64,000 nt of DNA, from contig JASJOS010000001.1 of NCBI GenBank assembly GCA_030068525.1, forward strand, positions 310,001-374,000. The letters run 5' to 3'. This DNA comes from Xanthocytophaga flava (GTDB taxonomy: Bacteria > Bacteroidota > Bacteroidia > Cytophagales > 172606-1). Made by a program: the position numbers and the translations under genes. Shown piece by piece: positions 43,339 to 52,409 of the stretch; position 1 is the first letter of the stretch; each line of letters begins with the position of its first letter. Under the pieces are notes generated by a model. It was not told the DNA's origin. It made no database searches and saw only the letters and a program-made list of their open reading frames with translations.

Positions 43339-45159
43339 ATGGAAAACGTTTACACTATCCCTGTCTCTGATACTCAGACATCTGCTTATGTATCTTCTGC
43401 CCTTTATCAGGCATTGCAGCAGGAAGCCAGCAAGCTGGATAAGCAGTTTGCCAGAGCCTTACAAAACAGTGAACGCTATCCTCTGGATGAGCAATTTCGG
43501 ATTGATGTACTGATAATAGACAAGGAACGGGTACAACTCAAAGAAAAGCAGGAAACGGTTGCTCATGAACTTACCTTGCTCGAACAAGCATTTGGACGAA
43601 TTGCCTATACTCAGAACTATCTGCAACGTGCAGCAGCCTATTTTAAAGCAGGAGATTATCCGTCGGCCCGTCTTGTGCTGGAGATGGAGGTAGAACGGGC
43701 GGAGAAAGAACAGGTAGCCTATACACCTCAGGCACGCAAGGAACAGGCAGAACAATGGCTGATGCTGGCTCGTCTGACACTGGTAGATTTCTCTCTGGGA
43801 GATCGTGTGCAACGTGCTCAGGCTTATTTTACACAATCGTTACTTACTTTCCGGTTTCTGGAAAATACCCTTTCCTGTGCCCGGTTATTGCATACACAAC
43901 ATCAGTATAGTCAGGCATTGCCTCTGTATGATGAGGCACTGAAACTAGCCTGGTCGCTGGCAAAGACAGATGAGGCAACTTACATGCCTGAAACTGCTCA
44001 GATTCTGGCTTATATTGGTCACTTACATAAAGCGCTACATCAGTACACTGAGGCTGAATCGTACTTTCAGGAAGCACTGGAGATCTATCAGGAGTTGACA
44101 GCAACTGAAATGTATACAGCCCAGATGGCACACCTGCTGGATTTGTTGGGCTATGTACAGAAAATGACGCATCAGTATCCGGCAGCAGAAGCATCGTATT
44201 TACAGGCACTAGCACTCTACACCCAACTGGAAGAGACTGCACCTAAAGCCTATTTGCCGGAAATGGCGTCTTTGCTCAACCATCGGGGACTGTTACAGAA
44301 GCATCACAAACAATACAAGGAAGCAGAACAATCATTTCAGAGAGCCTTACAGATTCGCTTGCATCTGGCAAAGGAAAGCCCTTATACCTGGTTGTCGGAC
44401 GTGGCACAGACCTGGAATCATCTGGGCAATACACAGAAAGCATTGCGCCAGTACAAGGAGGCAAGTACCGCCTATCAGAAAGCACTGGAAGTATACCGGC
44501 AACTGGCTGAGGAAGACAAGTCAGCTTATCTGCATCACATAGCCCAGACTTTATGTCATCTGGGTAGCCTGCAATCTGACTATCATCAACATGTTGAGGC
44601 TGAACGGTCTTATTTACAGGCATTGAGTATCTATCATCAGTTGCAGCAGGAGCATCCGCAGAAATATATCTCACAGGTTGCCAGCATACTAAACAATCTG
44701 GGCATTATCCGGAAAGACACAGGACGGCATCAGGAAGCAGAGCAGTCATATCAGCAGTCGCTGGCTCTGTATCAGCAACTGGCACTGGAAAATCCCAAAA
44801 CATATCTGCCCGATGTAGGATTGCTGTTCAATAACCTGGGTAGTCTGCAACTGGACTATGAAAAACTGTCTGACGCTGAGCAGTCGTATGAACAATCGCT
44901 GGCAGTGTATAAACAATTAGCTGTTGAGAATAGTCAGGTATATCAGCCCTATGTGGCTATGGTGTGCGTGAATATGTGTATCATGTACCGTAACCACATT
45001 CCATCACGTGAGAAATCGCTTTTTTATGTAAAAGAATGTATTCAGGCAGCTCAGCCTTTTCTGGGAAAACTACCTGCCATTCAGAATTACTATAAAACTG
45101 TGCTGACTGTCATCCAAAGCTGGAATATCGATCCAGAGTTATTTTTGAGAGGGTTGTAA
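43339..45159 (+). CDS. Tetratricopeptide repeat protein with 46-residue period
   Basis: The 606-residue soluble protein has an N-terminal helical region (residues 1-180) and eight consecutive repeats of 46 residues (about 215-580), each with an L-N-N-L-G-type first helix and an E-A-E-x-S-Y-x-x-A-L second helix, followed by L-A-x-E-N-P-x-x-Y. Such repeats occur in Bacteroidota, actinobacterial and cyanobacterial scaffold proteins that bind partner proteins. The long minus-strand frames at 43844-44674 are artefacts of the repeats. No partner gene is visible next to it. Confidence 0.88.
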   Translation: MENVYTIPVSDTQTSAYVSSALYQALQQEASKLDKQFARALQNSERYPLDEQFRIDVLIIDKERVQLKEKQETVAHELTLLEQAFGRIAYTQNYLQRAAAYFKAGDYPSARLVLEMEVERAEKEQVAYTPQARKEQAEQWLMLARLTLVDFSLGDRVQRAQAYFTQSLLTFRFLENTLSCARLLHTQHQYSQALPLYDEALKLAWSLAKTDEATYMPETAQILAYIGHLHKALHQYTEAESYFQEALEIYQELTATEMYTAQMAHLLDLLGYVQKMTHQYPAAEASYLQALALYTQLEETAPKAYLPEMASLLNHRGLLQKHHKQYKEAEQSFQRALQIRLHLAKESPYTWLSDVAQTWNHLGNTQKALRQYKEASTAYQKALEVYRQLAEEDKSAYLHHIAQTLCHLGSLQSDYHQHVEAERSYLQALSIYHQLQQEHPQKYISQVASILNNLGIIRKDTGRHQEAEQSYQQSLALYQQLALENPKTYLPDVGLLFNNLGSLQLDYEKLSDAEQSYEQSLAVYKQLAVENSQVYQPYVAMVCVNMCIMYRNHIPSREKSLFYVKECIQAAQPFLGKLPAIQNYYKTVLTVIQSWNIDPELFLRGL

Positions 45160-45297
45160 AGTAAGTACTATTATACCTTGTTTTCCTTACAATGAAAAGG
45201 AGGCAGACAACAGTCATCTAACAGATGGTAAGCACTTTACCATCCGGTTAATGCTTTTATCACAGCCATGCCTTTATTCTTAGAAGAGTTTTAAAGA

Positions 45298-46125
45298 TCA
45301 CTGGTATTGCTTCATACCGATAAGCTCAAAGGTAAGCTTTTGCTTGAGGTAATTCTGGTACATTATCTTCACAAATCCTAACTCAGGATTAAACCAGTAT
45401 GTAACATTGGACTTCCCAAATGAAGCCTCAGTCACTGCATCTACCCGCCAGACAGGAATACGAGATTTGTAAGGAGTGGTGAGGGTTTCCTGTCCAGTCA
45501 CTGTGTATTCTGAATGAATAGAAGAGCCTGCCCAGTCTCCCCATCCGTGCCCTATATTAAGAGTACTCCTCTAGGACTTTCCTTTTTCCAACGGTAACTT
45601 TACGTCAGGAAATGGCGCGACTTCCGTAAAGTGGTATTCATTTGCCCGAAATGGATGCATCCACACCTCCTGTTCATTTTCACTGATTCCTGTTGTCTCT
45701 CCTGTAGTCACCATCATCTGTTTTGCAAATGCCCGATTGGGATAAAAACGCTGAATGTTTTTTTGTTGAAACTGAGCAGAATGGTAGGTAATCACAATCT
45801 CAGTTTGACGGTCTGAGCCATACTCCCATGACTTTCCGGTAGGTAGTAACGAAATTAGTCGTTGGGAAATCAGTATATTTTCGGCAGTCTTATAAGTAGC
45901 TTTATACATAGCCTCCCGACAAGGTTTAAAGGCATTCTTCAATCGAAGTATCTGTCCTACAATCGTATCTTTTACCGGATTACCGTTGTCATCCAGCAAG
46001 CTTACTTTAATATAATCATACTTGGCTGTGGGTTCTGCCGGATTACACTTTTCGGACTGGGCATTGGTTGCATATAAGGTTAGAAAACTGATAACGAAGA
46101 CGAGATAGGACTGTATATCTTTCAA
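45298..46125 (-). pseudogene. Secreted protein gene interrupted by an in-frame TAG
   Basis: From TTG 46125 a 184-residue product with signal peptide (V-F-V-I-S-F-L-T-L-Y-A-T-N-A-Q) runs to a TAG at 45571-45573. The same frame stays open past that stop for another 90 codons to 45298 and reads as good protein (G-H-G-W-G-D-W-A-G-S-S, then W-F-N-P-E-L-G-F-V-K). Both parts are in the same frame, so this is a nonsense mutation (or read error), not a frameshift. No domain was recognised. Confidence 0.7.
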
Positions 46126-46395
46126 TACTCAAGTAGGTTAAAAATAGAAACAGACGAAATTTTTCTACGATCCGAAGCTTTATAAGAATTAGTAAACTTA
46201 GTTTATTTCCTGCAAAAGACACGCATTTATAGCAGCATATAATAATTTATCAAAAAACCCTGTTGCACTATTTCTGGCAGCTTTTTTGCTCCCAAAAAAT
46301 AGCACTTCCCACAAAAATATATACATACAACTCATTTTTGCAGGATTACTTTTCACTTCAAACAAAAAGCAAATCATTTATCCGAAAGGCACTAT

Positions 46396-48036
46396 ATGCG
46401 TATGACAAAATACTACACCCTTTTCTTTTTACTAGCCTTCACTGTATTTAGCAAAGTTAGAGCGCAAAATACATCTGTACCACTTGCGCCCTTTTATCAG
46501 AGTTATTTCAAGATAGCCGATAAACAGAAGGGATATATTATGGACTGGAACAAAAAAAATCAGAATGTGTATGGTAATACAGCGTATCATGGTAGCGACA
46601 ATCAAAAATGGCTGTTAATGCCTCTCAGTCCGGCCAGTGAGTATGCTGGATTTCTTATTGTAAATAAAGAGAATGGGAGTCTGCTGGACATCAATCAAAA
46701 AGATAACTTCTATGCATTTAACGGCTATACCAATGGTGGTAGTAGCCAACTGTTTGTACTAAACAAGGTACCACAAGCAGAGGGTTACTATTATATTAAC
46801 AACAGTAAAAATTCAAACAAGGTACTGGAAAGATCCAACTCCAAGGCTATCCTATCTCCTTTTAAACGTCTATCCAACCATAAAAACAATTATTATTTTG
46901 GTAAATTTACGGGTGGTGAAAACCAGCAATTTGCCTATACTGCAGTAGAGTCTATATCCTTTCCGTTTACATCTTACCGCCCTTTATCAGGTTCGACTAG
47001 CCCTCTTCCTCCACTCCCAGCCAACCCTACAGATATGGCAGGAACTGGCATGTGCACAGAATGTCCGGCTGTATTTTTAGGTGAAACACTGATACCTTTT
47101 CCATTTGTCCAAAATGACTTACCAAGAGCACAGCAGGTAAAATATTCTCCCTATTACCGATTAGAATATAGTCGCTATTGGAAACAGGCAGATAAACATA
47201 TGGTAGAAAAAGGAGAAACCTCTGTCAGAGAACTTGTTTACAATGCCGGAATGGCTGATGCCGATATGAAAGCAGTGGCAAAGATGTTGAATATAAGCTT
47301 TACCAGTAACTCAAACCTAGCTGAAAAAAAAGGTAACAAACAGAGCTCTTTGATTGCCCATACTATTGCTCAAGCATTTCTAAAAACAGAAATCGCCGTT
47401 ACTTCACACGAAGAAAACACCTATCAACCTGTAACAATAAAAGTAACCCACAAAGCCAACGAACAAACACTACTTATAAATTATCTGCTTATAGACAAAT
47501 ATGTTCTTTATAGGGCAGATGGAAGTAAAGCATTGGAGTGGGAAGTTACGTTGAGCCCTGGCTCTTATAGTGCTACGCTTGCATATGTTAACTCACAAAA
47601 GAAGGTATCAGCAACACTCCGAGCAATCACTCACAATTTTACTTTTGGGTATGTTAACTCATCAGGAGGCCGAGAAGAAGAGCATCCTCAGATAGAGATA
47701 AAACAGGAAGGTTCTACAGCTACTACTGTTTCTTCTCTTGACTCTGACAGGAAGGCTGGATTCTCGGTTTTGAATATATATCCCAATCCTTTTGAATCTG
47801 CAGCTCAGGTGGATATTTCCCTTTCAGAGGCTGCTCACATAAAAGCAGAAGTGTACAATCTATCAGGTCAAAAAGTGAAAGAAATCATCCAAACATCCGA
47901 TAGCGGAATAGCTTCTGTACAGATAGAAGGAGCAGGATTACAAGAGGGACTCTACATCATCAGACTGGAAGTAGTAGCCTTAAGCGACTCACGCAAAAAA
48001 TTAAACTACCAGCAGAAAGTAGTGTTAAAGAGATAA
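46396..48036 (+). CDS. Ricin-like lectin domain protein with type IX secretion sorting domain
   Basis: The 546-residue product has a signal peptide (F-T-V-F-S-K-V-R-A-Q), then a beta-trefoil-like region of about 160 residues with R-type lectin pattern (Q-N-V-Y-G-N-T-A-Y-H-G-S-D-N-Q-K-W, S-L-L-D-I-N-Q-K-D, G-G-E-N-Q-Q-F). The middle is of unknown fold. The last 80 residues are a type A T9SS sorting domain (L-N-I-Y-P-N-P-F, V-Y-N-L-S-G-Q-K-V-K-E-I, L-Q-E-G-L-Y-I-I-R-L, K-V-V-L-K-R). The protein is therefore probably secreted through the PorSS and either anchored or released. Confidence 0.88.
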   Translation: MRMTKYYTLFFLLAFTVFSKVRAQNTSVPLAPFYQSYFKIADKQKGYIMDWNKKNQNVYGNTAYHGSDNQKWLLMPLSPASEYAGFLIVNKENGSLLDINQKDNFYAFNGYTNGGSSQLFVLNKVPQAEGYYYINNSKNSNKVLERSNSKAILSPFKRLSNHKNNYYFGKFTGGENQQFAYTAVESISFPFTSYRPLSGSTSPLPPLPANPTDMAGTGMCTECPAVFLGETLIPFPFVQNDLPRAQQVKYSPYYRLEYSRYWKQADKHMVEKGETSVRELVYNAGMADADMKAVAKMLNISFTSNSNLAEKKGNKQSSLIAHTIAQAFLKTEIAVTSHEENTYQPVTIKVTHKANEQTLLINYLLIDKYVLYRADGSKALEWEVTLSPGSYSATLAYVNSQKKVSATLRAITHNFTFGYVNSSGGREEEHPQIEIKQEGSTATTVSSLDSDRKAGFSVLNIYPNPFESAAQVDISLSEAAHIKAEVYNLSGQKVKEIIQTSDSGIASVQIEGAGLQEGLYIIRLEVVALSDSRKKLNYQQKVVLKR

Positions 48037-48058
48037 TCCGTTTTTGCTTAATAAGAAA

Positions 48059-48098
48059 GCCTTCACAGTATCTAATACTACTAGTGAAGGCTTTTTTT
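48059..48098 (+). terminator. Terminator after the T9SS lectin gene
   Basis: GCCTTCAC at 48059-48066 pairs with GTGAAGGC at 48084-48091, followed by eight T residues. Confidence 0.85.
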
Positions 48099-48144
48099 TC
48101 AACACCAATCGGCTTTGTGCTATCCTATCTGAAGTTAGATCCGT

Positions 48145-48400
48145 TTATTTGGTGAGTTCTTTTTTTAGACCTTCCACAAACTCCTCAGTGACATCAAAGT
48201 AAGATGCCAGTTGTTGAGTCGTCAGCATACCATCTTTGAGAAATTTACGAATTGTCTCCGTTTTCTCTTCCCATTTACCTTCTTGCTTACCTTCCAGTCG
48301 TCCTTTCTTTTCGCCTCTTTTGAAAAGAATATCATCCTCTTCTTTTATGTATTTAGAAATAGAGTCAATCATCGTTTCAATATAGTCAGTTAGTTTATAA
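48145..48400 (-). pseudogene. Truncated Rpn family nuclease, C-terminal fragment
   Basis: A short frame of 75 codons from ATG 48372 corresponds to the C-terminal part of the complete gene at 52410-53249 (about two thirds identical: Y-I-K-E-E-D-D-I-L-F-K-R-G and L-T-T-Q-Q-L-A-S-Y-F-D-V-T-E-E-F-V). In-frame homology continues upstream only to K-L-T near 48400. The nuclease domain is missing, so it is a remnant, or a solo accessory tail. Confidence 0.7.
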
Positions 48401-48607
48401 GAGTATTCCCATGAAGAATAAGGGCAGATAATTAATCAATGGAAAGTCTATACGTCCCGCTCTGTGCACCTACAAATACGAATCTCCTTGGCACAAAAAA
48501 TCACAGTAAAGCATCCAGTTCAGGGGACCGTACTTTCATGTAAAGTCTAAGAAATTATGTGTCACAAATTATATCGTCTATCTGACACCTGGTTGTTCCT
48601 TTCAATA

Positions 48608-49081
48608 CTAGTCTGCAAAATTAACAGGCTTATCTGGATATTCGGCAGTTATCCTGTTAAAAACCTTATTCTGTGAACTAGCCTCAAAATCATACTCTAC
48701 CTTCCGGGCAATGCATTCGATCACTTCATCTTTGCAGGTAAGAATATGATGCATGTAATCCCTATATCTTGCCTCATCATGATATGGATGTACTCGGTTA
48801 GCGGCTTTAATTTCTTTGAGTCGGTCTGAATCTTCAAGCATATAATAGGCATACGCCCGCAGTCCTAACGGATAGTAACGGTGTCCTATTATAGCTTCAT
48901 CATTGGGAGGGCCAATTTTCAGTTCCAGTACATTGGAAAACCGGAATATACCTGTTCCCGGATCACCTTGAGCATTCTCAGCATGGAATAAAAGGATCAC
49001 ATTGTGATTCAGATACAGGATTATAGGTTCAGCAGCACCAGCTTCCTGAGTAAAGTCCAGGTGTTGTTCAATAAGTTTCAT
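48608..49081 (-). CDS. Hypothetical protein, unknown
   Basis: ATG 49081 gives 157 residues (a TTG at 49102 would add seven). It has no signal peptide and a mixed fold pattern (I-I-L-Y-L-N-H-N-V-I-L-L-F-H, Y-Y-P-L-G-L-R-A-Y-A-Y-Y). No family was recognised. It is on the opposite strand to the adjacent helicase-primase gene, 339 bases away. Confidence 0.6.
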   Translation of the reverse strand: MKLIEQHLDFTQEAGAAEPIILYLNHNVILLFHAENAQGDPGTGIFRFSNVLELKIGPPNDEAIIGHRYYPLGLRAYAYYMLEDSDRLKEIKAANRVHPYHDEARYRDYMHHILTCKDEVIECIARKVEYDFEASSQNKVFNRITAEYPDKPVNFAD

Positions 49082-49420
49082 ACTGTATATATTGTTTGGC
49101 AATACTTGTTTTACAATTTAAAGCTACTCCTCTATTTCTCCTTTTGTAAGGAATTTCCCTCTTGTTGTTCCAAAACCGACTTGCTTAAATCCTGCATCAG
49201 TAACTCAAAGTAGATAAAAGTAAGTCTACCCCGTGTTTTGAGCGTAGTTCTGATAATCAAAACAACGCTCAAAATCGCATTGTATAAATCTCCAATTTTG
49301 TCTCCATACTCTCAGCAGAATTTTCGCATAAATGGTCACTACAAAAGTATAGTGCAGGAAATCCGGAGCCTACGCATATGCTATCAGATCACTCTTATCT
49401 CTCTAATTTTTTCTAAACTA
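49082..49420. other. Intergenic leader of the helicase-primase gene
   Basis: No gene is seen. A 10-bp inverted repeat, TTTTGAGCGT at 49236-49245 with ACGCTCAAAA at 49265-49274, separated by 19 bases, could be an operator or an RNA hairpin. The helicase frame is open through much of this stretch, but the sequence there does not resemble the family. Confidence 0.4.
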
Positions 49421-50887
49421 ATGATAAAAAGTTCTCAAAAACCAAACAGCAAAGAAGAAGTCCGTAACCGGATACTGGCAGCAGCCAGTTCCCTTAAACA
49501 GCCAGTACCCCATCGTGAATTATTTGAAGAACTACTCGCTCAGGTGCCGCCTATCAATTTTAGCGAAGTGTCTGGCCTGGAGAAAGTCCCCTATGAACGC
49601 ATCGCTGTACTGGTATGTGAAAAGGTGGCTGAACTGGCACATAAAAATCGCTGGCAGATAGGGCATCGGGATGAGTTTTACTGGATATACAACAAATGCT
49701 TCTGGCAAAAGATAAGCGAACCGGAACTGGAATATTTTCTGGGAAAGGCAGCAGAACGAACAGGAGTTGAAGTGCTGAAAGCCAGAACATACGGTTATCA
49801 GGAAGTATTACGGAAACAGTTTGCGTCTACAGGTTATTTGCCCGAACTACCTCAGGAAGACTCCAATATCCGGATTAACCTACGCAATGGCACACTGCAT
49901 ATTGAACACGGCAAGGCTCAGCTACGTAATTTTAACCCGGACGACTTTCTGCGGTATCAGTTGCCGTTTTCGTATGATCCACAGGCGCAGGCACCACAAT
50001 GGCAGAAGTTTCTAAATGAGGTGCTTCCTGATGCTTCGCTGCAAAAGGTGCTTAGCGAAATGCTGGCTTATGTGTTTGTACCTTCCCAGGCTCTCAAACT
50101 GGAAAAATGTCTGTTTCTGTATGGTACTGGCAGCAATGGCAAGAGTGTGGTATTTGAAGTAATCTCGGCCTTGCTGGGGACTGAAAATGTGAGTAACTTC
50201 TCCATTACGTCCCTTACCGACCATACGGGATATTACAGGGCTTTACTGGCAGGCAAGCTGCTCAACTATGCCTCTGAGATTGGTGGTGAAATGGAAAGTT
50301 CGCTGTTTAAGCAACTTGTTTCAGGTGAGCCTATTGAGGCACGGCTTCCGTACAAAGAGCCGCAGATTATCCGCAACTATGCCAAGCTGATCTTCAATGC
50401 CAACAGCCTGCCGGATGTACCGGAGTTTACCCATGCCTTCTTCCGTCGGTTTGCCATCATTCCGTTTGAAGTCACCATCCCTGACCATAAGCAGGATCGG
50501 GATTTACCACAGCGTATCATTGCCACTGAATTGCCAGGCGTGCTCAACTGGATACTTGAAGGACTGCAACGCCTTACCCAGCAACGGGGTTTGTCGCCTT
50601 CTGAGAAGATGGCAAGCCAGATTTCCCGCTTCCGTCTGGAAAGCAACCCTGTGGCTGTTTTTATCTCTGAACGTATAGATGACTGCCGTCTGGAAAATGA
50701 CGTAAACGGCTGGATTTCTGTAGCGGATCTGTTCCAGGACTACACCTGCTGGACAGTAGAAAATGGCCATAAGAAGATGAGCAAACGCAAATTCTCTGAA
50801 CGGATGGAAGGGCTGGGGTATTCTAGAGATAGAAATGCACAAGGTTCTACTCGTATTTTCACAGGTCTCCGCCAAAAACTCGTCTAG
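49421..50887 (+). CDS. Phage/plasmid primase-helicase, D5/SF3 type
   Basis: ATG 49421 gives 488 residues. Residues about 80-200 look like the N-terminal D5-type domain. The SF3 helicase core has the Walker A motif G-T-G-S-N-G-K-S at 235-242, then Y-A-S-E-I-G-G-E and the F-N-A-N-S-L-P-D-V motif C region, with F-F-R-R-F-A-I-I-P-F after it. A winged helix may follow at the C-terminus. Such proteins unwind and prime replication origins of integrated or plasmid-like elements. The 50899-51156 structure starts 11 bases after the stop. Confidence 0.9.
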   Translation: MIKSSQKPNSKEEVRNRILAAASSLKQPVPHRELFEELLAQVPPINFSEVSGLEKVPYERIAVLVCEKVAELAHKNRWQIGHRDEFYWIYNKCFWQKISEPELEYFLGKAAERTGVEVLKARTYGYQEVLRKQFASTGYLPELPQEDSNIRINLRNGTLHIEHGKAQLRNFNPDDFLRYQLPFSYDPQAQAPQWQKFLNEVLPDASLQKVLSEMLAYVFVPSQALKLEKCLFLYGTGSNGKSVVFEVISALLGTENVSNFSITSLTDHTGYYRALLAGKLLNYASEIGGEMESSLFKQLVSGEPIEARLPYKEPQIIRNYAKLIFNANSLPDVPEFTHAFFRRFAIIPFEVTIPDHKQDRDLPQRIIATELPGVLNWILEGLQRLTQQRGLSPSEKMASQISRFRLESNPVAVFISERIDDCRLENDVNGWISVADLFQDYTCWTVENGHKKMSKRKFSERMEGLGYSRDRNAQGSTRIFTGLRQKLV

Positions 50888-50898
50888 TCAATCTTTCA

Positions 50899-51156
50899 CT
50901 GACACTTCTGACAGATCTGACAGATCTAAAAAACATTTTATAAAGGGGAGTAACCATGTAATTGACTTATCTGTTTGGTTAACAACGTTTTATAAAACAA
51001 GGATTATAGACACTGTGTATTCAGTCTGAACATGAAAGTCAATTTGAAAATTTTTAGCTAAAAAAATATGCTGTTTATCAAACACTTAAAGAATTATACT
51101 ACTCTATCCCTCTATAAAATGTTTTTTAGATCTGTCAGATCTGTCAGAAGCGTCAG
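50899..51156. repeat. Inverted-repeat structure with internal 9-bp tandem repeats, possible replication origin
   Basis: Arms 50899-50947 and 51108-51156 are 49 bases long and match as inverted repeats at 47 positions. Each arm has the tandem TCTGACAGA repeat (two full and one partial unit) beside an AT-rich TTTTATA-type block. The 160-base AT-rich spacer includes a GTTTTATAAAAC palindrome. The structure is enclosed between the helicase-primase and Toprim genes. By analogy with other SF3 primase systems it could be the recognition or origin region, but a foldback element cannot be ruled out. Confidence 0.6.
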
Positions 51157-51176
51157 AAACTCAACCTTGATATACT

Positions 51177-52334
51177 ATGCAAAACTATAGATACCAACTT
51201 AAACCTTATCGCAAACCTGCTGACAGACTTACCTGTCCCTCGTGTGGGGTTAAACGGGCTCTGGCTCCTTACTGGGATAATCAAACAGGAGAGATACTCA
51301 ATGAACAGGTTGGCAAGTGCAACCGCCTCGATACCTGTGGGTATCACTATCCGCCACGGGCTTACTTTCAGGACAACCCGGATCTGGCGACAATGCCACC
51401 AACCAGGCAATCCTTGCCAGAGAAGCCTCCTTCTATTCATAAACAAAAAATCTATTTGCCAGAGGAGGTAATTTATCCGGCCTTAAAGAGCCGATTTCGC
51501 AGCAAGAATACCTTCTGGCAGTATCTTTCAGAGAAGTATGGATTTGCCACGGCCAACGAGGCATTTGACCGCTATCGTCTGGGTACTTCCAATGCCTATC
51601 AGGGAGGCAGTACAATATTTCCGCTTTACGATGGCATAGGGTATGCTTCCGCCCAGATTATTAAAGTACATCCTGCCACCTGCAAAACCATCCGTTTTGC
51701 TCATGGACGGGCTACGACCTGGCTTCATAGTGTACTGGCTCAACAGTCAGAAACTACTGAGCCCTGGCTTACCACTTACATAGAACAAGCCGATAAGTAT
51801 CCGCATCCCTTTGGCTTACACTTAATTACCAGCCAACCTCATCAGGCTGTATGTATCGTAGAGTCGGCCAAGACGGCAGTGGTATGCTCTATCGAATACC
51901 CGGAGTTTTGCTGGATGGCCGTTGGAGCCCTCAGCTGGCTTAATGCTCAGCGACTGGCACCACTCCAGGATAGCAATCTGGTACTTATCCCCGATGGAGG
52001 CACAGGCACTCAGGAATGGACCACCAAAGCCACACTGCTACAACGTCAGGGATTCAGCATACAGGTAGCTGACTTAGACTTGCCTACTGGCGACGACCTG
52101 GCCGACCTGTCGTTTGCCATAACGGATACAGTAACGCCTATTCCTGTTCAGCCAGTATCTGCACCTGTTGATATGCCTATTATGCCAGCGTATTCAGAAG
52201 AAAATAACAGCTCTGTTCCACCCATATGCGATGAACGCAAGCTAGCCTTTGTCACTCAGCATGCTGAAATGATAGCCCTCACAGCCGATCTATTGGGAGT
52301 AGATCTGCAAACGGCTGTAATTAAGGAAATATAA
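51177..52334 (+). CDS. DUF6371-like Toprim protein with N-terminal zinc ribbon
   Basis: The 385-residue product begins with a zinc-ribbon-like cluster (C20-P-S-C23, C48 and C54 before G-Y-H-Y-P-P) and has a Toprim-like core containing V-C-I-V-E-S-A-K-T-A-V near residue 228 and L-I-P-D-G-G near 270. This layout is known in Bacteroidota mobile-element proteins described as DUF6371. It likely acts with the SF3 primase upstream in element replication, for example as the nucleic-acid-binding or primase-like subunit. Confidence 0.8.
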   Translation: MQNYRYQLKPYRKPADRLTCPSCGVKRALAPYWDNQTGEILNEQVGKCNRLDTCGYHYPPRAYFQDNPDLATMPPTRQSLPEKPPSIHKQKIYLPEEVIYPALKSRFRSKNTFWQYLSEKYGFATANEAFDRYRLGTSNAYQGGSTIFPLYDGIGYASAQIIKVHPATCKTIRFAHGRATTWLHSVLAQQSETTEPWLTTYIEQADKYPHPFGLHLITSQPHQAVCIVESAKTAVVCSIEYPEFCWMAVGALSWLNAQRLAPLQDSNLVLIPDGGTGTQEWTTKATLLQRQGFSIQVADLDLPTGDDLADLSFAITDTVTPIPVQPVSAPVDMPIMPAYSEENNSSVPPICDERKLAFVTQHAEMIALTADLLGVDLQTAVIKEI

Positions 52335-52343
52335 GGATGAGAA

Positions 52344-52408
52344 TTGTCTGAATCACGGATTTATCAGATGATAATGCCAACAACGGGCATAATCCATGAT
52401 TCAGACAA
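52344..52408. terminator. Bidirectional hairpin between the Toprim and Rpn genes
   Basis: TTGTCTGAATCACGGAT at 52344-52360 and its inverted copy at 52392-52408 (16 of 17 positions) form a stem with a 31-base loop, directly between two convergent stop codons. The same 17-mer recurs at 53323-53339 and reversed at 38316-38333. Confidence 0.55.
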
Positions 52409-52409
52409 G

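Noticed and set aside
43844-44674. Two 132-codon minus-strand frames inside the TPR gene
   Set aside because: They are produced by the repeated TPR DNA and lie in antisense to a clear protein.
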